Of a DNA stretch of 64,000 nt, positions 9,439 through 17,044 are shown piece after piece (position 1 is the stretch's first letter; each line of letters begins with the position of its first letter). Made by a program: the position numbers and the translations under genes. The notes beneath the pieces are model-generated. The model saw nothing but the letters and a program-made list of their open reading frames with translations. It searched no databases and had not been told where the DNA came from. Source of the stretch: Phycisphaerae bacterium (GTDB lineage Bacteria > Planctomycetota > Phycisphaerae > UBA1845 > Fen-1342). Where the stretch lies: NCBI GenBank assembly GCA_030428945.1, contig JAUIEC010000018.1, positions 53,444-117,443 of the forward strand, read 5' to 3'.

Positions 9439-10256
9439 CCGCGGTTCCTCCTGGCGGGGCGAAACACGGCGACGCTCAGGTCGTCGGGCTTCGAGGGGCC
9501 TTCCAGTTCGCCGGACATTCTCCGCTGGCAGAAGCGGACCAGATCGGCCGTGGCGCGTTCCTGATTGCCGGCCCGGGCGGTCTCGATGATCTCGATCGGG
9601 GTCAGGTTGTCGAACAGGCCGTCGCTGGCGACGACGACCGTATCGCGCGGCCGGAGCGTGACGGTCGGGCCGACGTCGATCCGCATCTCTTCGCAGCCGA
9701 CCATGTTGGAGATCAGGTGCCGCTCGTCGTGATAGAGGGCTTCGTCGTGGTCGAGCACGCCGGCCTGCACGCGATAGCCGACCGGCGAGTGGGCCATGGT
9801 CTGCAGCTTGATCCGGCCGCGCTGTCCCATGATCAGCACCTCGGAATCGCCGACGTGGTAGGGGCGGACGGTGTCTCCGTCGATTTCGAGGACGACGAGG
9901 GTCGTGGCGGCGCCGACGTTGAGCGCCCGGACGGCGGCGTTGGCCTGGTCGAAGCCGGCCAGGATCGCGGCCTGCAGGTCGCCGTCCTCGGCGAGGGCCT
10001 GGCGGAGCGCCTCGGTCAGCGTGGCGATCGCGAGGCGCGAAGCGCGGTCCCCGGCCGGTTGTCCGCCCATGCCGTCGGCGAGCAGGATCGCGGCCCGCCG
10101 GCCCGGTCCGTTGACGATTCCGAGCGCATCTTCGTTCGGTTTTCCGGCACCGGGGTGTCCGGCGGTGAACAGGGTGACGACGCCGGCGGCGAGGTCGTGC
10201 CGGGCGGGTGCCTGCATTTCGGGCGGTGGCGAATGGGTCAGTGGTTCGGCGCTCAC
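9435..10256 (-). CDS. PP2C-family Ser/Thr phosphatase
   Basis: This 273-residue protein carries the PP2C metal-binding motifs in order: GKPNEDALG, LLADGMGGQPAGD, VVASDGLFDNLT and KPDDLSVAVF. It would remove phosphate from Ser/Thr, most likely countering the kinase encoded immediately upstream. The start is taken as the GTG at 10256, which forms a GTGA overlap with the kinase stop; a longer N-terminus inside the kinase frame is possible but lacks conserved residues. The other end overlaps the ATP-grasp gene by ATGA. No membrane segment is visible, so it is probably cytoplasmic. Confidence 0.9.
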   Translation of the reverse strand: MSAEPLTHSPPPEMQAPARHDLAAGVVTLFTAGHPGAGKPNEDALGIVNGPGRRAAILLADGMGGQPAGDRASRLAIATLTEALRQALAEDGDLQAAILAGFDQANAAVRALNVGAATTLVVLEIDGDTVRPYHVGDSEVLIMGQRGRIKLQTMAHSPVGYRVQAGVLDHDEALYHDERHLISNMVGCEEMRIDVGPTVTLRPRDTVVVASDGLFDNLTPIEIIETARAGNQERATADLVRFCQRRMSGELEGPSKPDDLSVAVFRPARRNRG

Positions 10257-11575
10257 GTCGTCCTCCGGGCCGGCACGGGTTTGGCGCACCAGGGGCAGTA
10301 CTCCCAGTAATCGCGGAGCAGACCGCCGTTGCAGCGACTACATTGCGCGCGGGCGTCGGCGACCTTCCAGGCCCGGGTCACCTTGCGGCGGCACCAGGGG
10401 CAGTAGCGCATGAAGGGCAGCAGGTGCTTTCCGTGACAGGCGCGGTTTCCGCAGCGTCCGACGTAGGCGGCATCGGAGTAGCGGCAGGTTCCGTCCGGAT
10501 TGATCGCGGCGCCGTAGCACCACGGGCAGAAGCGCCAGTCGGACTTGACGCCGCGGCGGCAGCGCGGGCAGCGGCTGGGGAAGCGGGTCGGCTGCTCGGC
10601 CCGGCGGCGCTTCGTCCCGCACCAGGGACAGGCCTGCATGGCTTCGGAGGTCGGGCCGCCGCAGCGGTGGCAGGCGTTGCGGATGGCGAGTTCGGTTCGG
10701 TAGCGGCGGACGAACTCTTTCCAGCGGACGGTCTTCCACGAGACGTCGCGTGTCCGGCGGGTGCTGGTGCGGGCCGGGTTGCGGCGGACGATCCGGTGGC
10801 CGAGGCGCTGGAACGAGCGGTGCATCGCGCCGGCGTCGGCGAACCGGCGGGCGTTGTCGACCTCGAGCGCCCGCCGCAGCAGGGCGACGGCCGGCGGGGC
10901 GAGGATCCGCTCGAGTCTTTCGCGTCCGGCCATCGGCCAGCGGAACGGCCATTCCGGCAGGGCCCCGGAGAACATGCGGTAGAGCACCAGCCCCAGCGAG
11001 AACACGTCGGAGCGCAGCGACGGTCGGCCGAGGGCCTGTTCGGGCGCGATATAGCCGACGGTTCCGGAGCCCGAGGCGGGGATGGTTCGCTGCGCGACCT
11101 TGGCGATGCCGAAGTCGGCGAGTCGCAGGCGGTTCTCGGGGAACAGGATGAAGTTCTCGGGCTTGATGTCGCAGTGCATGATCCGCTTGCTGTGGGCATG
11201 GGCCACGGCGCTGAGCATCTGCATGCAGAAGTCGACCATCGTTCGCGGGGCCAGTCGCCGGGCGAGGCGGTCTTCGAGCGTCTCGCGTCCCAGCGGGCTG
11301 GCGACATAGAAGACGCCGTCGATCGTGCCGGCATCCTTGATGGGCAGCACGTTGGGGTGATCGAGTTGCTCGGTCAGGCGGACTTCCTTGCGGAACGTCT
11401 CGAGCATCTGGCGGGTGACCAGGGCCGGGTGCGGGATCTTCAGCGCGACCGAAATGCCCGAGACCGTGTCGCGCGCGCGGTAGACGGTGGCGAACCCGCC
11501 TTCCGCGAGTCGCCGGTCAATCCGGTATTTTCCAAGTCGACTGCGAACGCGAACCAAGACCGTACCTCTGCGCAT
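10253..11575 (-). CDS. Ser/Thr protein kinase with C-terminal zinc ribbons
   Basis: The 440-residue protein has a Hanks-type kinase domain at ~15-265: glycine loop LAEGGFATVY, catalytic Lys46, helix-C Glu64, catalytic loop HCDIKPEN (134-141), DFG (154-156) and a GTVGYIAPEQ activation segment. The Arg normally before the catalytic Asp is Cys, so it is a non-RD kinase. Residues ~302-431 form a chain of zinc ribbons, with repeated CxxC pairs such as CHRCGG/CPWCG, CPRCRR/CPWCYG, CPWCRR and CSRCNG/CPWCAK. There is no membrane helix or PASTA domain. It heads the kinase-phosphatase-ligase-transferase operon and overlaps the phosphatase by GTGA. Confidence 0.9.
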   Translation of the reverse strand: MRRGTVLVRVRSRLGKYRIDRRLAEGGFATVYRARDTVSGISVALKIPHPALVTRQMLETFRKEVRLTEQLDHPNVLPIKDAGTIDGVFYVASPLGRETLEDRLARRLAPRTMVDFCMQMLSAVAHAHSKRIMHCDIKPENFILFPENRLRLADFGIAKVAQRTIPASGSGTVGYIAPEQALGRPSLRSDVFSLGLVLYRMFSGALPEWPFRWPMAGRERLERILAPPAVALLRRALEVDNARRFADAGAMHRSFQRLGHRIVRRNPARTSTRRTRDVSWKTVRWKEFVRRYRTELAIRNACHRCGGPTSEAMQACPWCGTKRRRAEQPTRFPSRCPRCRRGVKSDWRFCPWCYGAAINPDGTCRYSDAAYVGRCGNRACHGKHLLPFMRYCPWCRRKVTRAWKVADARAQCSRCNGGLLRDYWEYCPWCAKPVPARRTT

Positions 11576-11756
11576 CGACCAGTCCGAACGGGGCGGCGAC
11601 GCCCGGTGTCAGGTCCCGATCGTAACCGCAAACTTCGCGGGCCGCCGCCGTCGGTGCCTGGTACGGCGGTCCTGCAAACCATAGCCGCGCGGACTGAGAA
11701 TGCCATGAAGTGAGGGTGAGCCGATCTTCATCCGCGGGCCGGGTCCGCGCATGCGG

Positions 11757-11788
11757 CGAGGCGTGCAACCGGTCGGTCGCACGCCTCG
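11757..11788 (-). terminator. Hairpin after the dps/proline-rich unit
   Basis: A perfect 10-bp stem, CGAGGCGTGC paired with GCACGCCTCG around a 12-nt loop, begins about 11 nt past the stop of the proline-rich ORF on the minus strand. There is no U-tract. It separates this unit from the kinase operon. Confidence 0.5.
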
Positions 11789-11799
11789 TTCCGCGGGTC

Positions 11800-11979
11800 T
11801 CAGTTGGCTGGCCGCGCCTCGGGCTCGTCCTTGGATGGCGTCGGGGCGGGGCTGTCGGGCTGCCATTCAGGCGATGGTCTGGCGGGCGGCTTCGACGGCG
11901 TCGGCGTCGGCTCGCCGGGCGCCGGCTGCCCAGGCGGCCGCTCCGGCTGCGGCCTGGGACCGTTGGTGGTCTCAGGCAT
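11800..11979 (-). CDS. Small proline-rich protein coupled to dps
   Basis: A 59-codon frame starts with an ATG that overlaps the dps stop by 8 bp. It encodes an almost entirely disordered sequence rich in Pro, Glu, Thr and Ser (PETTNGPRPQPERPPGQPA near the start, KDEPEARPAN at the end). No domain is recognised. Translational coupling to dps and a good hairpin just after the stop argue that it is real. Composition bias in GC-rich DNA could also create such a frame by chance. A role as a disordered partner or tail of Dps is only a guess. Confidence 0.45.
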   Translation of the reverse strand: MPETTNGPRPQPERPPGQPAPGEPTPTPSKPPARPSPEWQPDSPAPTPSKDEPEARPAN

Positions 11980-12472
11980 GGGCGGCCTCCCGCGGGTTGG
12001 CGACTTCCTGCGCCTGGATCATCCAGAGCGCCTTCTCGAGGTCCGCGGTGAAGGCGATCAGCAGGTCCTCACTGATCGGGTCCAGGTCGCCGAGCCGCTC
12101 GATCCCCTCCCGCAGACGACGCCCGCAGCGGGCCATGCGATCCGCGACGCACTCGATCGTCTCCGTCGTGCTGACAAACCCCTCGGGGTAGGCCGGCAGC
12201 GACGAGGCGGACGCGACCGTTCCGGCGCGGCCGTCGGCCGGCGACCCGAGCGTGACGATCCGCTCGGCGATTTCGTCGGTCGCGGTGCGGACCCGGTCGA
12301 CGATGTCATCAAGCTGTTCGTGGACGGAGCGGAAGTTCCGGCCGACGACGTTCCAGTGGGCCTGCTTCAGCAGCAGTCCGAGATCAAGCAGGTCCGGCAA
12401 TAGCTCCTGCAGCACCTCGGCGGCTCGTGCCTGAACGTCTTCGGCCAGAACGGATCGCGGGAACGCACTCAT
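11972..12472 (-). CDS. dps: Dps-family DNA-protection ferritin-like protein
   Basis: The 166-residue product is the normal length for Dps. The diagnostic segment LLKQAHWNVVGRNFRSVHEQ followed by LDDIVDRVRTATDEIAERI carries the His, Asp and Glu ligands of the inter-subunit ferroxidase site. It should form a dodecamer that oxidises and stores iron with H2O2 and protects DNA. The ATG at 12472 is preceded by AAGGAG at a good distance. The downstream proline-rich ORF overlaps its 3' end. Neighbouring exoD, csbD and DUF1328 genes suggest a general stress neighbourhood. Confidence 0.9.
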   Translation of the reverse strand: MSAFPRSVLAEDVQARAAEVLQELLPDLLDLGLLLKQAHWNVVGRNFRSVHEQLDDIVDRVRTATDEIAERIVTLGSPADGRAGTVASASSLPAYPEGFVSTTETIECVADRMARCGRRLREGIERLGDLDPISEDLLIAFTADLEKALWMIQAQEVANPREAAHA

Positions 12473-12659
12473 GTGCGGGGCTCCTTGTGGTGTGCCGGGA
12501 CAGGTTCCTCCATCGTGCGAACCAGCATCGGACAGGTCCGGCGAACTGCCCGGTTTCGCACCTCACGCCTACTCAGGAGGATAGGCGCGCGGACTGCGTT
12601 CGTGCTGAGAACCTGCTTACAGATTGTTCAGGTGTCGGGATGCTCTGACTTGACGCGTC

Positions 12660-12680
12660 GCCGGGCGTGATCAGCCCGGC
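12660..12680 (-). terminator. Hairpin overlapping the exoD stop
   Basis: GCCGGGC and GCCCGGC form a perfect 7-bp stem around a 7-nt loop that contains the exoD stop codon. There is no U-tract, so termination is not certain. Confidence 0.3.
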
Positions 12681-13264
12681 CAGAAGGCGGCCACCAGGTA
12701 TCCGGCCAGCAGGGTCGAGCCGAGCCCGGCCAGGACGAGCAGGCCGTCGCGGGCAATCAGGCCGACGGAAAGCAGGACGATCGCGCCGCTCGGGGCCAGG
12801 ACGGCGAACGGCAGCAGGGCGAGCGGAAAGAACGAGATCGCCAGCAGCATGCAGACGGCCGCGACGACGCGGACCATCGGCGGAGAGACCAGTCCGGTGA
12901 GCCGGCTGGTGATGAACCGTTCGATCCACGCGAGCCAGGGGCCCAGTTTCTCGTCGGCGGACGCGAGTCGCTCGCGGTCGAAGGAGAACCCGAGCAGCCA
13001 GCCGGGCAGCCATGGCCGCGACTGTCCCAGCAGGGCCTGGCCGGCGATCAGGAAGATCAGGGCTCCGGTGATCAGGGCCATGCCCGGGATCGCCCCGAGC
13101 GGGGATGCCGCGATCAGGGCCGGCAGCAGGAGCAACGGCCCGTAGCCGCGCGTGCCGAGCGCGTCGAACAGGTCACGCAGGGAGGTTCGTTCGTCGCCCT
13201 CGGTTCCGTCCAGCAACTGTTCCCAGACGCTGCTGAGGCTCTGGCTGTCACGCTCGTCACCCAT
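12671..13264 (-). CDS. exoD: ExoD-family membrane protein
   Basis: This 197-residue protein matches the ExoD family. A hydrophilic N-terminus is followed by GPLLLLPALIAASPLGAIPG, a second hydrophobic block, a short charged stretch (SFDRERLASADEKLGPWLAW) and three further helices ending GYLVAAFWPG. The family was named from rhizobial exopolysaccharide mutants and has been linked to alkaline and stress tolerance; its biochemical activity is not established. It sits upstream of dps on the same strand with a 198-nt gap that begins with a hairpin, so it is probably a separate transcript. Confidence 0.85.
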   Translation of the reverse strand: MGDERDSQSLSSVWEQLLDGTEGDERTSLRDLFDALGTRGYGPLLLLPALIAASPLGAIPGMALITGALIFLIAGQALLGQSRPWLPGWLLGFSFDRERLASADEKLGPWLAWIERFITSRLTGLVSPPMVRVVAAVCMLLAISFFPLALLPFAVLAPSGAIVLLSVGLIARDGLLVLAGLGSTLLAGYLVAAFWPG

Positions 13265-13729
13265 CGACGTCCTGCATGGAATCGGCTGACGCGCCCGGGC
13301 GGATGACTGTCCGGTCGGGGTGGCCGGGCCGCGGCGAATCGACCACCTGGCTGTCGGCCTGGCATGGTTCCCGAACGAGCGTCGTGATCACGGCCGCACT
13401 CCGCGAGGGGAAGGGAACCGGGAGCGGCCATCCGCTGCGTCCGGTGTTCATGTGGTGATGCGTCCGCGCGGGGGACCGCATCGTACGAACGCGTTGCAGT
13501 ATAGGCGTCGTCGTGACGGGTCGACAGGCGGGGCGGCGATGGCGGGGGCGGTTTCGTGGTGTCGCAAGTCGCTGGGAACTGGCGAGTTACGTCGACCTGA
13601 CAAGCTGGAAAGGTCGAATTCAGTCGCCTGTCAGACGGGGGCGCTATCTTTTCAGCAGGTCGGCAGCGGGTTGCACCCGGCGGCCGGCCACTGGCAGAAG
13701 TCAATCAACCGCAACGCAAAGGAGACACC
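13265..13729. other. Intergenic region between divergent exoD and csbD-like genes
   Basis: These 465 nt lie between divergent starts. I see no frame with convincing protein features. The right end carries AAAGGAG about 8 nt before the csbD-like ATG. Promoters for both directions are expected here but no strong -35/-10 pair was identified. Confidence 0.5.
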
Positions 13730-13942
13730 ATGAACTGGGATCATATCGAAGGCAACTGGCGGCAATTCAAGGGTGCGGTGCTCGACCGGTGGGGAAAGCT
13801 GACGGGCGACGACTTCGACCGGATTGCGGGCAGCCGCGAGAAACTGCTCGGCGTCCTGCAGGAACGATATGGCCAGGCCCGCGAGGTCGTCGAGAAGCAG
13901 GTCGAGGAGTTCCGGGCCGGGTGGTCGGCCGTGGGTAAGTAA
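13730..13942 (+). CDS. CsbD-family stress protein
   Basis: The 70-residue protein begins MNWDHIEGNWRQFKGAV, the family hallmark (xxxxxGxWKQxKGxVKxxWGKLT), followed by WGKLTGDDFDRIAGSREKL and a second helical half. CsbD-like proteins are small, abundant and induced by general stress in several bacteria; their molecular role is unknown. The AAGGAG ribosome site and exact length support the start. The stop is followed by tandem octamer repeats before a DUF1328 gene, a pairing commonly seen in stress loci. Confidence 0.9.
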   Translation: MNWDHIEGNWRQFKGAVLDRWGKLTGDDFDRIAGSREKLLGVLQERYGQAREVVEKQVEEFRAGWSAVGK

Positions 13943-13987
13943 GCAAGTGGCAAGTGAGCAAGTCAGCAGGTGCGCAGTCACTTGCCC
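13943..13987. repeat. Tandem octamer repeats (GCAAGTGA type) with short inverted arm
   Basis: Directly after the csbD-like stop, units GCAAGTGG, CAAGTGAG, AAGTCAGC and AGGTGCGC follow each other, then CACTTGCCC, which can pair with the first unit. The AAGTNAGC unit is the same as the one at 39717-39748 read on the other strand. Confidence 0.6.
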
Positions 13988-14041
13988 GTGAACACCTGAT
14001 CTGTTGCTGATCCATAAGAGAAACCCGAGAGGAGATTTCAC

Positions 14042-14227
14042 ATGTTGTCCTGGGCCCTGACCTTCTTCGTGATCGCGATCATCGCTGCCATCTTCGGCTT
14101 CGGCGGCATCGCCGCCAGTGCGGCCGGCATCGCCCAGTTCCTGTTCTTCATCTTTGTTGTGCTGTTCGTTGTCTCGCTGGTGGTGCACGCGGCCCGGCAG
14201 GCGGCCAACGGCAAACCGCCGGTGTAG
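14042..14227 (+). CDS. DUF1328 small membrane protein
   Basis: The 61-residue protein matches DUF1328 (YtjA-type): MLSWALTFFVIAIIAAIFGFGGIA, then AGIAQFLFFIFVVLFVVSLVV and a short basic tail. Two transmembrane helices are evident. Function unknown; the family often accompanies csbD-like genes. A GAGAGGAGA ribosome site precedes the ATG. It is 99 nt downstream of the csbD-like gene and probably shares its transcript, which should end at the hairpin just after the stop. Confidence 0.9.
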   Translation: MLSWALTFFVIAIIAAIFGFGGIAASAAGIAQFLFFIFVVLFVVSLVVHAARQAANGKPPV

Positions 14228-14229
14228 GT

Positions 14230-14254
14230 GGTGACGGACGGAGCGGCCGTCACC
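14230..14254 (+). terminator. Hairpin after the DUF1328 gene
   Basis: GGTGACGG and CCGTCACC form a perfect 8-bp stem with a 9-nt loop starting 3 nt after the stop. There is no U-tract. Confidence 0.45.
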
Positions 14255-14433
14255 CGCGACAGGGATCGTCCGTCGTCCTTCGACGCTGCCGTGCTTCCGG
14301 GTGCCGGAACCCGGGTGAGCGCGGCCGTGGAAGGACGGGGGACTTTCGTTCCGGCTGTCGCGCGGCACCTGTCACGCCAGGCGTGAGGGACGGCTCCGGA
14401 AGTGTGGTTCGTGCCTGGCTCGTCGGGCGTTCG

Positions 14434-15015
14434 TCAGGGCGTATCGTCGTCGGTCGACGCGGAAGTCGTCGGGGCGGGGCGAGCCCACGGCGGGCCCTGG
14501 CCGCGACGTCCGCCTGCCTGCGGCCCGCGTCCCGGCGGTCCGCCACCGCGCTGCCCATGCCGCCAGCGCCAGCCGCTGGCCTCGCGGACACCCTGGGCAC
14601 AACGCTCGAACAGCAACACGCGCTGATCGTCCGTCAGCAGTGGACGCAGCGCCACCAGGTAGCCGGCCACGCGTCGCTCCAGCCGATCGTGGGCATCGAT
14701 GACGCGCTCCACCTGCAGGAGGATCGCGTCGTCGGCCGCATCGCGGTCTTCGAACAGTTCCGCGAGACGGTCGCGCTCGCGGGCCAAAGCGGTCTCGAGT
14801 TCGGCCCGCTCCCGGGCGAATCCGGGACTGACCTCGGCGCAGCGGGCGAGTTGCTCGGGCGTCAGGTTCAGCCACAGGCCGAGGGTCGGCAGCGGATCGC
14901 CGGGGCCCGGTCCACGCCGGGCGCTCCCGGGTTCCTGCCAGGCAAACGCGGCCAGGAATCCACCTGCCAGTCCGAGCACCACCAGTGTCCACCACCCGCG
15001 CCGGTTCGCACTCAT
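14434..15015 (-). CDS. CpxP/CnrX-like periplasmic metal-sensor protein
   Basis: This 193-residue protein has an N-terminal signal anchor (WWTLVVLGLAGGFLAAFAW) and a periplasmic helical domain with LNLTPEQLARCAEV, a long Arg/Glu helix and LRPLLTDDQRVLLFERC. This is the LTPEQ...LTxxQ pattern of Spy/CpxP and CnrX-like heavy-metal sensors. The C-terminal ~45 residues are Gly/Pro/Arg-rich. Its ATG overlaps the anti-sigma stop (ATGA), and it is the third gene of a sigma/anti-sigma operon. By analogy with CnrYXH it would sense a periplasmic metal or envelope stress and release the sigma factor; the ligand cannot be read from the sequence. Confidence 0.72.
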   Translation of the reverse strand: MSANRRGWWTLVVLGLAGGFLAAFAWQEPGSARRGPGPGDPLPTLGLWLNLTPEQLARCAEVSPGFARERAELETALARERDRLAELFEDRDAADDAILLQVERVIDAHDRLERRVAGYLVALRPLLTDDQRVLLFERCAQGVREASGWRWRHGQRGGGPPGRGPQAGGRRGQGPPWARPAPTTSASTDDDTP

Positions 15016-15485
15016 GGCTGGTCCTCCCGCGGAACAACGCCCGCATCAGGCGGCGTCGCAAAGGCTGCGAACAACCCGGTGGCCGACGGCGAGGCGACCA
15101 CGTGGAAGCTGAGTTGATCGAGCGCGCCCTCCGGCGTGACGTTCGTCGCGGGGGCGCCGCCGGGGCCAACGAGCAGGCGCCCGGACCCGTAGCCGAGTCC
15201 GACCGACACGGCGATCACGGCCGCAGCGCGGCCGACCTGCCAGAGACCATTCCAAGCCGAGGCCTGTCGGCGAGGCTGGTCGAGGCTGCGTTCGACAGTC
15301 GGCCAGAGGTCGGGTCCCGGCTGCGGCTCCCAGGCGTCGAGCAGGTCGTGCAGGTCGCGTTGCGCGGCGACGGCCGCGCGGCAGGCGTCGCAGTCGGCCA
15401 GGTGCCGTTCGGCCGCGTCGCGGGCGTCGGCGGCCAGTTCGCCGCTGACGAGTCGGATGATGTCGGTCGGGGCCAGGTGCCTCAT
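15012..15485 (-). CDS. Zinc-finger transmembrane anti-sigma factor
   Basis: The 157-residue protein has the anti-sigma zinc motif HxxxCxxC (ERHLADCDACRAAV, residues ~26-39) in a cytoplasmic N-terminal helical domain. One transmembrane helix (AAAVIAVSVGLGYGSGRLLVG) and a short periplasmic tail follow. It should bind and hold the ECF sigma factor encoded 62 nt upstream. The stop overlaps the sensor-protein start, so the two membrane components are translationally coupled. Confidence 0.85.
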   Translation of the reverse strand: MRHLAPTDIIRLVSGELAADARDAAERHLADCDACRAAVAAQRDLHDLLDAWEPQPGPDLWPTVERSLDQPRRQASAWNGLWQVGRAAAVIAVSVGLGYGSGRLLVGPGGAPATNVTPEGALDQLSFHVVASPSATGLFAAFATPPDAGVVPREDQP

Positions 15486-15547
15486 TTCATCGCCTCACGA
15501 TTGGAACGTTTCGGGAGCGCAAAACCGGCGGTCCGGTTCGGAATATT

Positions 15548-16102
15548 TCAGGGTTGTTCGATGCCGGCCAGGCGGGCGCGCAGGCTGGCGTAGGCCCGGA
15601 CCAGGCAGGATTCGACCGCGGCGGGCGACCAGCCTGTCGACGCGGCGATTTCCGCGTGGCTGAGTCCCTGGTAGCGATGCAGGAGCAGTGCCAGTCGCTG
15701 CCGGTCGGGAAGGGCCGCGACGGCCGCGCGGACCTGTTCGATCCGTTCGCCCTGCTCATCGGCGCTGCCCGGGTTGTCGCCAGCCGGGCGCTCGGGCGGC
15801 GTATGCAGTCGCAGGGGGGCGCGGGCCGCCTTGCGTCGCTGGTCCCAGCACAGGTTGGCGACGATGCGGTAGACCCAGGTGGTGAAGCCGGCCTCGGGGC
15901 GATAGCTGCGGGCGCTGCGGAGGATGCGAAGGAAAGCATCCTGGCAGACATCGTCGGCCAGGTGCGGATCACCGAGGAAGCGCACGGCGAGCGCGCGGAT
16001 GCGATCCTGATGCCGGCGGACCAAAAGGCCGAGCGCGGCGCGATCTTCGAGCGCGATGCGCCGCATCAACTCGTGGTCCGATGGTTCCGCGTCGCGCGAC
16101 AT
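15548..16102 (-). CDS. ECF-family RNA polymerase sigma factor
   Basis: A 184-residue group-4 sigma factor. Region 2 includes RFLGDPHLADDVCQDAFLRI and TTWVYRIVANLCWDQRRK; region 4 includes ALPDRQRLALLLHRYQGLSHAEIA and TGWSPAAVESCLVRAYASLR. The ATG at 16102 gives the usual length; earlier starts would add a tail unlike the family. It heads an operon with its anti-sigma factor and a metal-sensor-like protein, and probably controls its own transcription from the 163-nt gap shared with the divergent secreted-protein gene. Confidence 0.92.
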   Translation of the reverse strand: MSRDAEPSDHELMRRIALEDRAALGLLVRRHQDRIRALAVRFLGDPHLADDVCQDAFLRILRSARSYRPEAGFTTWVYRIVANLCWDQRRKAARAPLRLHTPPERPAGDNPGSADEQGERIEQVRAAVAALPDRQRLALLLHRYQGLSHAEIAASTGWSPAAVESCLVRAYASLRARLAGIEQP

Positions 16103-16265
16103 GCCTGATCTGCGCGGTCCTGTGTGACTTTGCGGCCGCCAGCGGGGCACCTGAGACCAGTCGCCACGCCTTTTTTTCGATTCGGCCGCAGGACCGTCCG
16201 GCCTGAATCGTTCCACGCATGGTACCTGACGACGATGTCGGGGGCACCCGAAGGGAGGCTGGCAG

Positions 16266-16976
16266 ATGATGGCGCGGCGGCTGGTCCTGGTTGTTTCGAG
16301 TGTTCTGGTCGTGGTGCCCGCAGCCGTTCAGGCGAACCTGCTGACCCGCAACCCGGGCTTCGAGGAAGGCACGACGCAGGCGTGGAGCCTGGGCGGTTCG
16401 TGTCTGCTGGCGGTCGATCCGCTCGGGCACACCGGGGCGTTCGGGGGATCCGTCACCGGCCGCTCTCGCCCGTGGGACGGTCCGGCCCGTCAGTTGAGCC
16501 AGGAGATCGACCTGGCGCCGGGCACGCCTTACGCGGTCTCGGTCTGGGTTCGGCAGGATGCCCGCGCGAGCGCCAACCTCACGCTGGTGGCGCGGCAGAG
16601 CGACGACGCGGGTTTGCGCTACACGTACCTCGACGTGACGGCCGTGTCGCGCGGCCAATGGGAGCGCCTGTCCGGGGTGTTCATGTTTGAACCCGAAGGT
16701 GATCTGCAACGCCTGACGGTGTACGTCGGCACGGTCGCGGGCGAAGGCAACGACGAGATCGACCTGCGGGTCGACGACGCGTGCGTCGTGATTCCGGGTG
16801 ACGCGGACGAGGATGGCGACGTCGACCTGGGCGACCTGGCGCTGCTGCTGAGCGTGTTCGGCGAGTGCGGTTCCGCGGCCGGCTATCCGTCCGGCTGTGA
16901 CGTTGACGAGGACGGCTGCGTCGGACTGGCGGACCTGGCGCTGCTGCTGCAGTACTTCGGTGCCGGCGGCGGCTGA
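16266..16976 (+). CDS. Secreted protein with carbohydrate-binding-like domain and dockerin-like repeats
   Basis: The 236-residue product has a signal peptide (LVLVVSSVLVVVPAAVQA). A jelly-roll-like region opens NLLTRNPGFEEGTTQAWSLGG, as in CBM4/9-type domains. Two acidic calcium-binding repeats close it (GDADEDGDVDLGDLALLLSVFG and CDVDEDGCVGLADLALLL). GGAGG lies 7 nt before the first of two adjacent ATGs. It is divergent from the ECF sigma operon. Binding target unknown. Confidence 0.78.
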   Translation: MMARRLVLVVSSVLVVVPAAVQANLLTRNPGFEEGTTQAWSLGGSCLLAVDPLGHTGAFGGSVTGRSRPWDGPARQLSQEIDLAPGTPYAVSVWVRQDARASANLTLVARQSDDAGLRYTYLDVTAVSRGQWERLSGVFMFEPEGDLQRLTVYVGTVAGEGNDEIDLRVDDACVVIPGDADEDGDVDLGDLALLLSVFGECGSAAGYPSGCDVDEDGCVGLADLALLLQYFGAGGG

Positions 16977-17044
16977 GACATCGACGGTAACAACGCGAAA
17001 GCGTACGCGTGGAAATCGATCGGATAGACACAAGGAGAAGAATC

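Noticed and set aside
16150..16216. An ECF-type -35 (GGAAC) upstream of the sigma gene
   Set aside because: GGAACG is present on the minus strand but the matching -10 (CGTC-like) at the right distance is not convincing.
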